A stretch of 64,000 bases of DNA from Tanypteryx hageni (taxonomy: Eukaryota > Arthropoda > Insecta > Odonata > Petaluridae), in the NCBI GenBank assembly GCA_028673005.1, contig CM054120.1:61564057-61628056 (forward strand), written 5' to 3'. Under the pieces are notes generated by a model. It had not been told where the DNA came from and searched no databases. It was given only the letters and a program-made list of their open reading frames with translations. This document shows positions 11,521 through 23,369 of this stretch, one piece after another; position 1 is the stretch's first letter, and each line of letters starts with the position of its first letter. The translations under genes were made by a program, and so were the position numbers.

Positions 11521-13765
11521 TCATCAGCTGCTTTGCAGGCCATCAAGACGGCTAAGATTTCTTGGTTGAAGTCAGAACTCAAATCCTGGTATTCCAAGAG
11601 GTCTTCTCTTTCCCATTACTTGTGCCTCCTTCATTCTGAATTGTGCCATGCTCTTCATTGGCTGGAATAGTTAATCTTTTATGACAATGTCAGACAACGT
11701 GTAAATGTGGTTGGTTTCGCCAAGCTCTCTACCCTTAGGAAAAAACTGGCTGCTCTTTCCTCAGTGCAGTGTAGTGATTCTAGTCCTTCTAAACTCGGTG
11801 ACCACAAGTTCCACCCTAGAGTGACTAATCTATGTAATTGTGTTTTACCCCCTTCTGTTTTGGACGTGTTTAACTTAGGCCTGAAATTCGCCCCTAGCCT
11901 CCCTGTATCTAAATGTGTGTTGAAAAATTTAGTCGTCAATTGTGATTTGGCCCTACAAAAAGAATCTCCTTCGTTAAAGCACGTTTTTGCTTGTAATATT
12001 TCTTCCTTCCTCAATGTTCCTCAACCCAGACCTCTATCCCACTCTCACTCTCCCGCCTTACTTTCTAGTGTTAAAAAGTTCATTACAGAAAACAATTTGA
12101 TTGTCCAAAAGGCTGATAAAGGTAATGGCATGGTGATGATGGACCGAGACCTTTATTTGGAGAAATGTTATGATTTCATTCATTACAACAATATTTCTGT
12201 TTCGAAAAAAGACCCTACCTCGATTTATCAATCTGCGATGCAAAAAACTATTTCTGTGACTTCTCTTCTTTTCACTCCTAAAGACAAACACAACTTATTA
12301 GTGATGAACCCCCTTCCCCCTAGACTTTATAGTTTACCAAAACTTCACAAAAAGGATTGCCCTATTAGGCCTGTTGTCTCCAGTACCTCTGTGCCTGCCC
12401 ATAAACTCACCTTCAAACTCAATCACTTCTTCATGATTATTCTCATTTTAGTCCCAAATTTGGTATTCAAAATTCCATAAAGTTTACGCACACCTTAAAA
12501 GGAAAAATTTTCCCCAACAATTCAAAATTTCTCTTTTGATGTTTGCCATCTTTTTACTTCTGTTCCCATTAAAGAAGCTGTAGATTTGGTTGTAGATATG
12601 CTTTCCAAAGCAGGTGTCAATCAATTTTTGATAACTGATTTTTCTAACTTACTTGGAGCATATTCTGAGCAAAACTTTTTTCTTTTTGACAATATTTTTT
12701 ACAAACAAACAGATGGTCTTGCGATTGGGTCACCTCTTTGCCCTCTCCTTGTCGACATTTTTCTCAACAATATAGAAGTTAACCTTTTTAATTCTGGCCA
12801 TCCTTTATTAACTTATTCCAATTATGGGGTGGGTATGTGGATGACATTTTGCATGTCTGGAGTGATATAGATAGATGACCAACTTTCTGAATTTTTAATC
12901 CTTTTAAATTCCCTCCACCCTTCCATTTCTTTTACGGCCGAATCTGAAACCAATGGTTTGCTTAACTTTTTAGATCTCACTTTGTCTTTGCTGAACAACA
13001 GACCTACCTTTGCTATTTACCGTAAAACTACTCACACAGATCAGGTCATTCCCAATCACTCATCCCATCATTTTTCTCACAAACATGCTGCTTTTCGTTC
13101 TATGCTTCACCGCCTTCTTACTATACCCCTTTCTAAACCCAATTTCCTTATAGAACTTAACACCATTAAACAGATTGCGATCAATAATGGTTACAAAACT
13201 GGTATAGTCGATAAAATTATCTCTAAAAAACGTGTTCTTATTGCCTCCCAAAAAAATAGTTTCTTTTCTGCCTAATCTCTCCTCCAAACTGCTTAGTTGG
13301 TGCAGACTCCCATTTTTAGGAAACCTTTCTCATAAATTGTCCAATCTTTTTACTAAACTTAAACCTGCTTTCTACTCCCCGGTTTCATTTTCCAAATTAT
13401 TCATTAATGCTAAACACACAGTTGTAAAGATACAGTTGTTATTAAGAAGTGGTGTATATGAGCTTGCTTGTGATGATTGCGGAGCAGTCTACATCAGCCA
13501 AATGGGGAGGAGTTTTGACAAGAGTATTAAGGAGCATAAGCGATACTTCCGTTTAAATAATTTGAATTCTCAATTTGCAAAACATCTTTTAAACCCCAAT
13601 CACCATAGTTCCTTCAACCCTAAATTCCTTCACTTTGAAATTAAAGGTCGTAAATTGTATGCTCTTGAACAGCTAGAGATAATTATTTGTGAAGACTCAC
13701 TTCTCCTACATAAATACCTTTTCCACAATCATTCTCCTCTATTTAGCTTACCGAATATTTTGTAA
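11521..13765 (+). pseudogene. Penelope-like reverse transcriptase with GIY-YIG endonuclease, frameshifted
   Basis: Reading begins near 11521 (AKISWLKSELKSWYSK), has a TAG at 11668-11670, then a 257-codon frame with KADKGNGMVMMDRDLYLEKC, LPPRLYSLPKLHK and PIRPVVSSTSVPAHKL, which are RT fingers motifs of Penelope-like elements. Further frames follow: DGLAIGSPLCPLLVDIFLNN (palm), a damaged YVDDI equivalent near 12835 (GMWMTFCMSGVI), LNFLDLTLSL and a KHAAFRSMLHRL block. The last frame carries the GIY-YIG-type nuclease (GVYELACDDCGAVYISQMGR) with its CxxC. At least three frame changes make it inactive. RT copies the element RNA at a nicked target; the nuclease makes the nick. Confidence 0.9.
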
Positions 13766-13970
13766 ATACTTTGCATCAACATTGTTGTCTTTGGCCCCTT
13801 TAACCAAGTTTTTGTAACTTTATTTTGCTTTTGTCTTCCTTTCCAACCCCTTCCTTTTCCTAACCGTTTATTTAATTACCTTCCATTCGTTTTCTGTGTA
13901 ACCCCTCTTGTATCTCTCCTCCCCTTTTTTTCCCTCTATATATATATGGACAATTTTTATATTTTATCAC

Positions 13971-13997
13971 CTGATGATGCTATGATCGTAGTGAAAC
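13971..13997 (+). ncRNA. Hammerhead-ribozyme-like core motif at the Penelope 3' end
   Basis: CTGATGA (13971-13977) is followed by a short potential stem (TGCTA...TAGT) and GAAAC (13993-13997), then CGGTCG. This is the order of the conserved hammerhead core, CUGAUGA-stem II-GAAAC. Hammerhead motifs in the terminal repeats of Penelope-like elements are established knowledge. Stem III and the cleavage strand are not demonstrated here, so self-cleavage is only possible. Confidence 0.5.
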
Positions 13998-14035
13998 CGG
14001 TCGTGCCAAATAAATTTGTGGAAGTGACAAAGTTC

Positions 14036-15180
14036 TTTCTTTTTCTCAATATGTATATACTATTCATTTATTTATCCTTTTTTTACTTAATTTTCTTTCT
14101 TTAAAATCTGTATAAAATATTTAGGAATATATTCATTCAATTACCTTTAATTTTTTCAAGTTTATTTTTAGTATGTAGTATATTTATAGCATATCTTTTA
14201 CACATGTTTTCTTATACAGGCAGTCCTCAACTTTCATACGTTCGACTTTCGTACAACCCGCACTTTCGTGCATTATACATTGACTACTAAATCACCTTTC
14301 ATACACCGAATTCGGACTTGCGTACAACAGCTGACAAATGAACATTTCGAGCTATCACATGGTGTTTGTTTATGCAATTATTTGAATATTTTATTGCATT
14401 TTGCCCTTATTATTTTATAATATTGGCATGCCAAATATATCCACTCTCTAACAAACAAGCCAATATTGGCCCGCTGGATCCAAAAATTCCTAGAGGTCGT
14501 ACTTATCGTAGAGTCAGGTGATTAGGGGATAAGAAGGTATTTCATATCTTTCTACTATCCCTAAGCACATGGACTAAAAGTTTTGGTCGGGGGGTGAATA
14601 AGTAAACACTTCTGAAAACTGTTTACTTGCTCGATGTTGCCCTCGGCACTAAGACCCTTCTCGGAACTTAAAATGCAATAAATACAAACTCATGAGTACA
14701 TCCTCAAGTAATACATCTTCCAGAATATTGCCCAAAAGGTGAAAACGGGAAAGCAAAACGGTGCCATGTAAATATTGCTGGGAAACAAAAAAAGAGGAAA
14801 AATTCCATTTATTATTTATTGCCATCAATGCCTGGAAAATTCTAGATTTTGTCTATTTCCTTGTTTTAGGAATTACCACAAAATGGCAGCTAAAATAAAT
14901 TGAATTTATTAGAATAATTTCTTTTGTAACGAAAATTGATTTTGGTATTTGCATCATTTACATATCTGCAACTTATGTTGATTAATAATTCCAGAATAAT
15001 TATTTAGTTTAGCCAACATTGTATTTATTTGTTTCTAATTTACATTATCACAATTATCCTCCGGCCATATGTTTATGTACATATTTACTGTGAGATACTA
15101 CTTGTACTTTTAATATGTAATACTTTTTAAATATAATGTATTATTCTCAGATAATGTATTATTCAACAATTTATGAAAAA
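14036..15180. other. Intron 4; solitary Tigger-like end
   Basis: At 14215-14216 TA precedes CAGGCAGTCCTCAACTTTCA, followed by short repeated TTTCATAC/CTTTCGTAC boxes, a common form of Tigger/pogo end. No partner end or protein was found. The remainder is AT-rich and unassigned. Confidence 0.4.
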
Positions 15181-15418
15181 ATATCTGCATTTCTTATGCC
15201 GAATGTAATGAATTCATGTGGCACATTGGGGCACATATCATAAAAGTTGATGCCCAGTGGCCCCAACACACCTGGCATGGTCAATATTTTTTTGTTGCAA
15301 AACATTATATTTGCAAAAGGAATAAATATCATTATGATTTGGACATATTAAGACTAAATCACGAAAAAAAGTGCTGCACCAAAGGTAAGAAAAATTACAT
15401 GGAGTGGCAGTGAATGTG
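15181..15418. mobile_element. Right end of a small piggyBac-type element
   Basis: The segment ends GGCAGTGAATGTG at 15418, followed by TTAA (15419-15422). In reverse this reads CACATTCACTGCC, close to the ends of the neighbouring piggyBac copies. Inside are GGGGCACAT and TGCCCAGTGGCCCCAAC boxes with dyad character. The left end was not found. Confidence 0.45.
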
Positions 15419-15429
15419 TTAAGGATTAA

Positions 15430-17490
15430 CACATTGAATGCGGTGGACATCAATTGACGTCCTGGAGAGCACTATCGGCTGGCGGCGGCCGTCAATTGAC
15501 TTCCACGTTCCCTTCCTATTTAACTGGAGATGGGAATGTGTAAGTCCTCTCCAACCTTCCCTTTCTTCCTTCCCAGCCATCAGATAGCATTCGACCTTCC
15601 TTGCGAGTGTTGCCATTTCGTTTTCAAGCAGATATTTTTTTACTGTGATTTTTTAAATTTGTGCTTTTTTCCTGTTTTGTGCAAATGGTTGTCTTAAAAT
15701 TTGTCAGGTAAGTGAATAATTTATTATTATTTCTTAAAGATTTATTAACATTTATTTTGATTATTATTTTAACACAATTAGATGGAAAATATGTGCCTTC
15801 TTAAAAAATAATATTTTAGATAATGAGATTGCCGATCATCTTCTAAGTGAAGAAGATCTAAGTGATTCATCAATTTCTGATTATGAATACATTTCCCCTG
15901 AACAGGAAAATACATCAGAAGAGGAGACGAGCCAGAAACTGGAACAGAACAAAATAATGAAGAGGAATCTCTGGATAGAATTTCAAAAACAAACATATTT
16001 TGGAGTGAAGTCCCTCTTGTGGCATCAAGGAATCGTATTCACAATATTGTAAGAAAAAGGTCTAGTGCATTTTGGATAAGGAATCTCTCCCTTCAAGAGG
16101 TATTTTGAAAATTAATTTCAGGTAAAATAATAAATAAAGTTGTTCTTTGCACTAACACTGAAAGACGTCATATGGCCAATATTAAGAACAAAGTGTGGAA
16201 ACCTGTTACTGATGAAGAATTACTTGCATTCTTAGGTCTTATGCTACTTGTAGGTTCACAGAAATCTCGCGATGTTCCAATTAGAGAAATGTTTCTTGAT
16301 GAAGGTTCTGATCCTTATTACAGAGCCGCAATGTCTGTAAATAGGTTTGAGGATATTCGGCAGCTACTTCGATTTTATGATAAGTGTACAAGGGCAATTA
16401 GATTAGAAAATGACCGATTAGCTGCAGTAAGTTTTATTTGGGATTTACTTATTCAAAATTGCACCTCTTTGAACAATCCTCGAGATAATCTAACAATTGA
16501 TGAGCAATTGGTCCCTTTCCATGGAAGATGTTCTTCCATGCAGTACATGCAAAGTAAACCCGCCAAATATGGCATAAAGATATTTTAGATGGTGGGCTTG
16601 AAAAGTTGTTAGCAGTGAAAGGGAAAATATATTGTGGGTGTGCTCCTAATTCTCCTATTGAAAAGGATTTCACAACAAAAATAGTCAAAGAAAAAGCAGA
16701 GCCAGTTTATAATAGTGGGAGAAATATTACCACTGGCAATTATTTTACCGATGTTAATTTGTCAGAATTCTTACTGAAGAAAAACCTTACAATTGTGGGA
16801 ACAATGAGATTATTTAGAAGGAATATTCCTCCAATTATGAGACACAGTAAAGAAAGACAGTTGCATTCTAGTGTTTTTGGATTTTATATGTACAATGGTT
16901 AGTTATAAGGCGAAGAAGGAAAAATCTGTTATACTTTTGAGCACAATGCACAATGATATGAGAGTATTTGAAGAAAACAAGAAAAAGTCAGAAATTGTAG
17001 TGTATTACAACTCAACAAAGGGTGAAGTGGACACCATGGATGAAATGATTCAACAGTATACCTGCAAAAGACAAACAAAACGGCCTGTAGTGATTTTCTC
17101 AAACATGCTTGATGTTGCTGCTCTGAATAATTATGTGTTGTATACAGCTAGCAATGAGATATGCAAAGCGAAGTGATAAACAACGTCTGTTTCTGAAAGA
17201 TCTGTATACTGAACTTATTTTGCCGCATATGCTTTCACGTTATAGAAACATAAACAATCTTTCCAAATGAACAATTCAGGCAACGATTCTTTGTGGTATA
17301 AGTTGCTCACCAGAAGCACGGACATCTCAAGAGATAAAACACAAAAGATGTTTTATTTGCCCATCAAAAAATGACAGAAAAACAGAAAGGATTTGCATGA
17401 TATGTGGAAGTAACATTTGCAAAGAACACTCAAAAGAAATGATTGTTTGTGCAACTTGCGAGCAATAAGCAATATGTTCAATGTAAATAT
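15430..17490 (+). mobile_element. piggyBac-like element, copy 2, left part
   Basis: TTAA at 15426-15429 is followed by CACATTGAATGCGG, one base different from the 14-bp terminus of the element at 5655. GTCAATTGAC-type palindromes lie just inside. The transposase follows on the plus strand. A Tigger-type element sits at 17492, just after the transposase stop. No matching right end (with TTAA) was found beyond 20247, so the copy is probably truncated. Confidence 0.8.
15640..17467 (+). pseudogene. piggyBac-like transposase, degraded
   Basis: The acidic N-terminus (from about 15822) has LLSEEDLSDSSISDYEYISP. The catalytic part includes VTDEELLAFLGLMLLVGSQK, NLTIDEQLVPFHGRCSSMQY (first catalytic Asp) and KPAKYGIKIF. 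The second Asp is expected near 16740, where TGNYFTDVNLSEFLLKK stands in place of the usual YxDNFYTS block. Then come KGEVDTMDEMIQQYTCKRQT (third Asp) and a Cys-rich tail (RCFICPS, CMICGSNICKEH, CATCEQ) ending at 17467. There are at least four frame changes, near 15930, 16585, 16900 and 17176. It is related to but clearly diverged from the copy at 6441-8601. Confidence 0.85.
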
Positions 17491-17491
17491 A

Positions 17492-20245
17492 CAGTAGAAG
17501 ATAGTTTATCCGGAATGTCCGGGACCTGGCCTCTTCCGGATAAACGATATTTCCGCTGTTTAGATAGCTTAACTACAAAAGAGCACAATCATCAAAAAAA
17601 GACGTTTAAGCACGTAATATGTATAATACGTAATACGGGACTAAAGTAGGGTAAGAAATAAACGAGTTTAAAAAGAGTATATGTTTTAGAAAATCCTTAA
17701 TTTAATGCAAACTTTTCATGCGATGAATTTGAGAATGTATGTATTAAATATCGTCGTCAATTTTGCAGCAATGGAAGATGTAGTTGGGTATATCTGAAAA
17801 TGGAAAAAAATAATATGTATGTTACAACGTAAGTTGACAAAGACATTCGTAATTACATAATTTGAAGTAGGCATACATAACTGGTTAATATTATTTTACT
17901 ATCATGCAAATAGATTTCACTTGGGATACCATGCTGTGTGCGTACTCCCACATGATCTGGATGTAAGCCAATCTAATTCGCTCGTCAATATGCGATAAAC
18001 ACCCCAAAACAATTTTACAATGATCGGTCTACTCGTTCGTACATAAAATAATAACTATTTTATACTACATATATATAATAATCAGTATTAAGAAAATTCT
18101 CAATTTTCAAAGCCCACTCAATTCCGTAAAAACCGCAAAAAAGAAGCAAATAGAAATAAAAATTGAAATTTTATTTACCTGGAAATCCTTGTTGATCTGC
18201 AGATAGGGATGTAGAGAATCACTTAACAGTAGGATTTGTGGTAACAGCATCTGCAGAAACTGAAGGAGAGGATGATGAAACAGTTCTTTTAAAAAATTCT
18301 GTCAGTGTCATCTGCTTGCACTTGCTACGCCCTTCTTTTTCAAATTTTTCTTTCAGCCTGTACATCTGGAGTACCTCCTGCTCAGTTGTAAAGGACCTTT
18401 GCTCCATGAACTTGATAAGATTATCACAACATACAATAGCCTCGGACATACTCATTTTCTTCTCCTCGTCAACTAACACATCACTGTCCTCGCTGTCTTC
18501 ACTCTCATTTAACATGGGGCCAATAACAGCATCGATAATTTCAATGTCAGTAAAAGTTTGACAAATAGGAGCATTTTTATCACATTCAATCCATCCCTCA
18601 ATTTCATTATTGGTTAGGTCTGGGATAGCATTAATTCCCTTCGTATATTGCACAAATTCTACAAAATCATCATTAAGTTCAGATGAATCAAATCCAAGAA
18701 AGTCATCTGTCTCTCTGGAATCTTCATTAAATTTTGATTCTGGCAAAATATTATGCCAACACCGTTTTAAAACTGAGGATGTTACTTTATTCCATGCACG
18801 TGAAATACACCACACCGCGTCCTTCAGTGTTACATCCTTTTTGAACCGTTCGTAGCTGAAAGACCCCTCAAAATTTTCAATTTTTCTCATTAATTCACTT
18901 CGATAATGGCATTTAAAATTTTTAATTAGGCCTTGATCCATTGGTTGGATGAGAGACATACAATTTGGGGGTAAATACGACACAAAAACATTCCTTGACG
19001 AGAGTTTCTACTGGAGGGTGAGCAGGGCAGTTGTCCAACAATAATAATATTTTTGCATTTTCAGGTAAGCCAACCTTCTTGAAATGATCCCTTACCTCAG
19101 GTAAAAAATGACCATTAAACCACTCACCAAAAATAGCTTGAGTGATCCAAGCACGTTTGTTTGCACGGTAAATCATGAGAAAATCTTTATGCCTTTGAAG
19201 ACTCTAGGTTTTTCACTTTTTCCTATTACCATGAGCTTGCACTTGTGTGTGCCGGCAGAATTGGAACATATCATTACAGTAAGTCTCTCCTTAGACTCTT
19301 TTACTCCCGATGCTGCTTTTTCATCAATGCAAACAAAAGTATGCCGTGGGAGACAATGCCAAAACAAACCTGTCTCGTCCATATTGCATATTTGCTCCGT
19401 GCTAAGTCCATGTTCTTCCACCAACTTTGCTAAATCATTAACATATTCCTCTGCGGCTTCATAATTTGCTGACATTTTTTCACCGGAAACTTTTAAATAC
19501 CGTATACCATGGCGATTTTTGAATTTCTGCAACCATCCCATAGAATAATCACATTCTCCTTTGATTTTTAGGTGTTCGTGGTAAGATTTTGCCTTCTCCA
19601 TTATCATAGGACCTGAGATAGGAATCCCTTCACTCCTACGTTGGCGGAACCACTCATACACTACTTTGTCTAGGTCACTACTCTTGGGACCACGTAAAGT
19701 TTTCCTTTTTGAGATACCGGCCATTGAATCTGATTCCGCAACAAATTGGAAAATTTTATCTTTCTGCACCTTTTTGTCATATATTGTAGATTGTCCTACA
19801 CCATACTCCTGACGAAGTTGAGATACACTTATGCCGCGATCTATTTTTCTCAAAACCTCCACTTTTTGCAGGATAGTGAGATTCCGTCTTTTTCTCTTGC
19901 CGGCACTTGTTCCAGTCCCGTCTTCTGGATGCGTCTTCTTGGGTATTCTCTCCATTATTACGGTTGAGGGACAGGATGAATAAAATATTTGCAAAACTGC
20001 TGTTTACCACTTAAATCAAAAAAGTTTTAACACCTTGTAAACACACCTTTAACACCTCTCGCGCACATGGTTAGAAAGCAACAAGCGGTGGTGGTGGCTT
20101 TCGGAACTAATATGGCAAATCGTTCTTCAATTATGTATTAAATTGGCGCTACTGAAAAAATTGACCGTGATAAAATTCTATTAGAATAATTCCATTGTTT
20201 GGATGTTTCCGTTGTTTAGAATTCCGGATAAACGATCCTCTACTG
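17492..20245 (-). mobile_element. pogo/Tigger-type element inserted in piggyBac copy 2
   Basis: TA duplications at 17490-17491 and 20246-20247 bound a 2,754-bp element. The inverted ends, CAGTAGAAGATAGTTTATCC and reversed CAGTAGAGGATCGTTTATCC, agree at 23 of the first 25 positions. The left end also carries an internal inverted copy of the same motif (TCCGGATAAACGATA near 17537). The transposase runs on the minus strand. Confidence 0.92.
18219..19955 (-). pseudogene. Tigger-type transposase, two frameshifts
   Basis: The start is likely ATG 19955 (MERIPKKTHPEDG). A CENP-B N-terminal helix-turn-helix (RRNLTILQKVEVLRKIDRG) and a second Tc5-type HTH (SDLDKVVYEWFRQRRSEGIP) precede the DDE_1 catalytic domain. 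The aspartates are in CNMDETGLFWH, LLLLDNCPAHPP and IQPMDQGLIKNF, so a DDD triad is kept. The C-terminus is acidic and ends near TLTEFFKRTVSSSSPSVSAD. Frame changes occur near 19185 (after FKGIK) and near 18988 (before VSYLPPNCMS); otherwise the sequence is complete. The family moves DNA by cut and paste at TA. With only two lesions the copy is moderately young. Confidence 0.92.
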
Positions 20246-20247
20246 TA

Positions 20248-20589
20248 CTTTACTTATTTTGTAAACTAATTATAATTCTTGTTATACTTCTCCTGCATTG
20301 TTTTGTTTATCAGTATATGTAATAAATCACAATGTTAGTATCAAAAATATATAATTACCAAATACAAAATTTGCAGCATTTATTTGACCTATAAACCTTC
20401 ATTTGTACAATACGACGAGATGGGACTAAAAGGCCTGGTTTATGGAATTGTGTTGTTTTTGGGTACCATGCATTCTAGGGTTGTGTTAGAAATTTAGTTC
20501 TCCCTGAGAAAAATTATTCTTACCATTTGTATTTTATGGCCCTTAGCAATGAGGGCAATTGCAAGTTAAAACATTACTATTACTGAGCA
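20248..20589. other. Unassigned, possibly 3' remainder of piggyBac copy 2
   Basis: AT-rich sequence after the Tigger element. By position it could continue the interrupted piggyBac copy, but no TTAA-flanked CCGCATTCAATGTG-type end could be found. Confidence 0.3.
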
Positions 20590-22102
20590 TTTCCCAAGAT
20601 GCTTCTGATGACAACACCCAAACCCCATTCCATACCACTATGTATTTTCTGCACAAACAAGATGGAATGAAAGACAAAGAGGTGCCTAAAGAATAATTTC
20701 CAGAATGTATTCAGTCCACAAGATTGAGAAAGATTCTGCTTGAGACTGCTGTTGTTGCACGTGAGAGGAGCTCAAAGTTTTGAAGAGAAGAGTGGATAGA
20801 GGAGTTTTCCCAACATTTGAGGAAGCAGCAAGAAGACGAAATCTATTGGATGATAATACAGAGTGGGATAGATGTATGAACAAAACATCAAGAGTTGAAA
20901 TGCCATCTCAATTGCGAAAAACTTTTGCTTTAGGTTTTGGATTCAATCAACCGGAAAATGCTCTTATTCTTTGGGGTTGATATTAAACTTTTATGGCGGC
21001 CAAAGATTTTAGAAGGAATTTGGCTGAGGAACAAGTTATAGAAGGCAAATGCTACGAGATATTAAGAGCATGTTGCGATTACATGGATTTAGTTGCTCTC
21101 ATTTTGGTCTGCCAAATCCCGGTCCAGTTGTAAAATATGAACATGAGTAAAATGTTGAAGAAGTCTCGAGATGCTGTAGAGAGAATAAAAACCTTGAATC
21201 CATTTCAAAGTGAAGCTTTTGAGCTAATAAGAAAAACAGTTAATGATGAAGGTGGCAACAACAATCGATTCCACTTTCTGGATGCTCCTGGAGGGTCTGG
21301 AAAAATCTATTTATACAATACATTGCTAAGCTATTTGAGAGGAAGAGACCAAATTGCATTGCCAGTTGCAACGACTTCAATTGCAGCTGATTTGCTAAAT
21401 GGTGAAAGAACAGCACATTGTGGGTTCAAATTGCCAATTCCACTTTTGGAAACATCTATGTCATCAATGAGAATTGATTCCATGGATGGTCAAAGAATAA
21501 AAGGGGCTCAGTTGATCATAGTAGATGAAGCCTCCATGATGTTGAGCAATGGTTTGAGGTGTACAGATGTGCTGCTTAAGGAAATTATGAGAGATGAAAG
21601 ACCTTTTGGTGGAAAAGTTTTATTACTGGGAGGTGACTTCAGACAGACAGCACCTGTAAATGTAAGAGGAATGACAGTACATGTCATTGAGGTTTGCATT
21701 AAAATTTCACCATTGTGGATGTCCGTGAATAGTATTAGTTTGATAACAAACATGAGAGCAGCTGACCAAGATCACTTTAATGAATGGGCTCTTGGAATAG
21801 GAAATGGAACTGTTATGAATGATGTTGAACTGCCTGCAGAATTGATTGAGATTTCCACACATATGATTGAGAGGGAAAACATTGTAAAAGCTATTTATGG
21901 AGATGCTGTTGATGTTAGTGATCATGATGCAGCAGCCAAACTGTCAATAAAGATCATTTTAACACCAAAAAACAAACATGCAATGAATTTAAATAATGCA
22001 GTGCTGGAATTGGTAAATGGAGAAACTAGGGAATACCAAGGTGTTGACTCGATTGTAATTGATGACATTGAAACAAGAGTAAACTTTCCAGATACAAGAT
22101 AA
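20590..22102 (+). pseudogene. Helitron Rep/helicase fragment (PIF1-like)
   Basis: Decayed frames from about 20690 read ISRMYSVHKIEKDS and RRVDRGVFPTFEEAARRRNL then LDDNTEWDRCMNKTSRVEMP and SQLRKTFALG, the segment before the helicase in Helitron proteins. The 321-codon frame at 21137-22102 carries the PIF1-type helicase: Walker A as DAPGGSGKIYLYN (Thr changed to Ile), Walker B as LIIVDEASMM, and LLGGDFRQTAPV. The Rep nuclease region and the final helicase motifs are absent. Helitrons move by rolling-circle replication; neither a TC nor a CTRR end was identified. The Walker A change and upstream stops indicate a dead copy. Confidence 0.85.
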
Positions 22103-22499
22103 TGTAAGAGAGGACTGATAGAATAATTTCTTTCTTTGATAAAAGATAAAAATGTAATTTGTTTCATTTCAAACATTCCAGATCATTTTCTTTGCAAGTT
22201 GTTCCTGAAGCATTACAGCTACATTAATGGCAACATTGTTTTTCATAGTATGCAGTGCTTCCATCCAAAGAAAGAAATGTATATCTTTATTCATGTTATT
22301 ATTACATAAAAAATTTCATAAAAAACTTACTTATTAAATTTCAGTGGGCATCTCCCTAGTTAATACATATTTATCTTAGCTTTCAACACTGACTTCAAGC
22401 AAGTCCCCTCCTGCATATTTCTTATTCCCCATCTCTCCCAGTCAGTCATTGTGCCTTCTAGGAGACGGACCTCATTAGCTAAGCACTTCCTCCCTCCTC
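22103..22499. other. Spacer between Helitron fragment and LINE
   Basis: AT-rich to about 22360, then C-rich sequence (22380-22500) that is probably the LINE 5' untranslated region. No gene seen. Confidence 0.35.
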
Positions 22500-22535
22500 C
22501 TACCCTCACACAGTAACTACCATCCTTCACCCATC

Positions 22536-23260
22536 ATGGCCATCAAAGCAGCCCTTCTTGAGCAAAACACCTTGCTTATTGCTGAGAATAAGTCCATTTC
22601 AGACAAATTAGATGAAGTTTTGTCTAAAATGGATTGTTTCAGCACAGATCTAGCCGAAGCTAAACAATTATCCGGTACCCAACTGAGAGTCTCACTAAGC
22701 TGGAAACGGAATTTAAAAGTTTTTGCGAACAGCTTATGAAGGAGATTTTGTCCGTGAAATCTAAAGTCAGCCAGATAGAGGATCGCATTATAAACGTTGA
22801 CGAGAGTCTCGATGACCTGGAGCAATAGAGCCGCTGAAACTGTCTCCTCATACATGGGATCCCCGAAAAGGATGGAGAAAATGGACTGGCAGTCATTGGT
22901 GATTTTCTAAAATCCACCTTAAAAGTAAGTGTCAGTCCGTTCATGATGTCCCGTGACCACCGTATCGGGAAGAATAATTTCTCCAGGCCTTGACCCATGA
23001 TAGTGAGGTTCCTCAGTTATCAAGATAGGGATAACGTATGGTGAAATAAAAAATCGCTAAAAAGCTCCAGTCTCACCATCACCAGACTCAAGCTCCTCTT
23101 CGAAGAAAAAAAACTAGCTGGCTTCGGTAATGTGTGGACGCAAGATGGCAAAGTAGTCATACTGCAGCAAAATGGCATCCATGCATTTATATCTCATCTG
23201 AGAGAGCTGCATGCACTCCAACTTACATCAACCACACCAGGGAAACCCTCAATTATGTAG
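22536..23260 (+). pseudogene. LINE ORF1 protein, degraded
   Basis: It starts MAIKAALLEQNTLLIAENKS with heptad-like coiled-coil spacing, then continues after a frame change as KSKVSQIEDRIINVDESLDD LEQ and CLLIHGIPEKDGENG. The later part has SRDHRIGK, IVRFLSYQDRDNVW and a C-terminal LRELHALQLTSTTPGKPSIM block, stop at 23258. This coiled coil plus RNA-binding arrangement resembles L1-type ORF1 (Transposase_22), which coats the element RNA. Several stops interrupt it. Confidence 0.7.
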
Positions 23261-23369
23261 GAAGATGGCTTTCTGTGATTATCATGCATTTGAGCATTCT
23301 CGCTACTTTTGCTTAAAGTCCTTCGTTAAAGAGATATCCTGCCAGTGCCTACTCCATAAATCGACCTTG

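Larger units (their letters stand above)
11433..14035 (+). mobile_element. Penelope-like element, copy 1
   Basis: The element contains the decayed RT/endonuclease gene (11521-13765) followed by a T-rich 3' region and a hammerhead-like motif (13971-13997). Its 5' flank (11433-11508) is the reverse complement of 13739-13814 with about three mismatches in 76 bp, so a partial inverted copy of the 3' part sits at the 5' end. Such tail-derived inverted flanks are known for Penelope-like elements. Target duplications were not identified. Confidence 0.85.
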
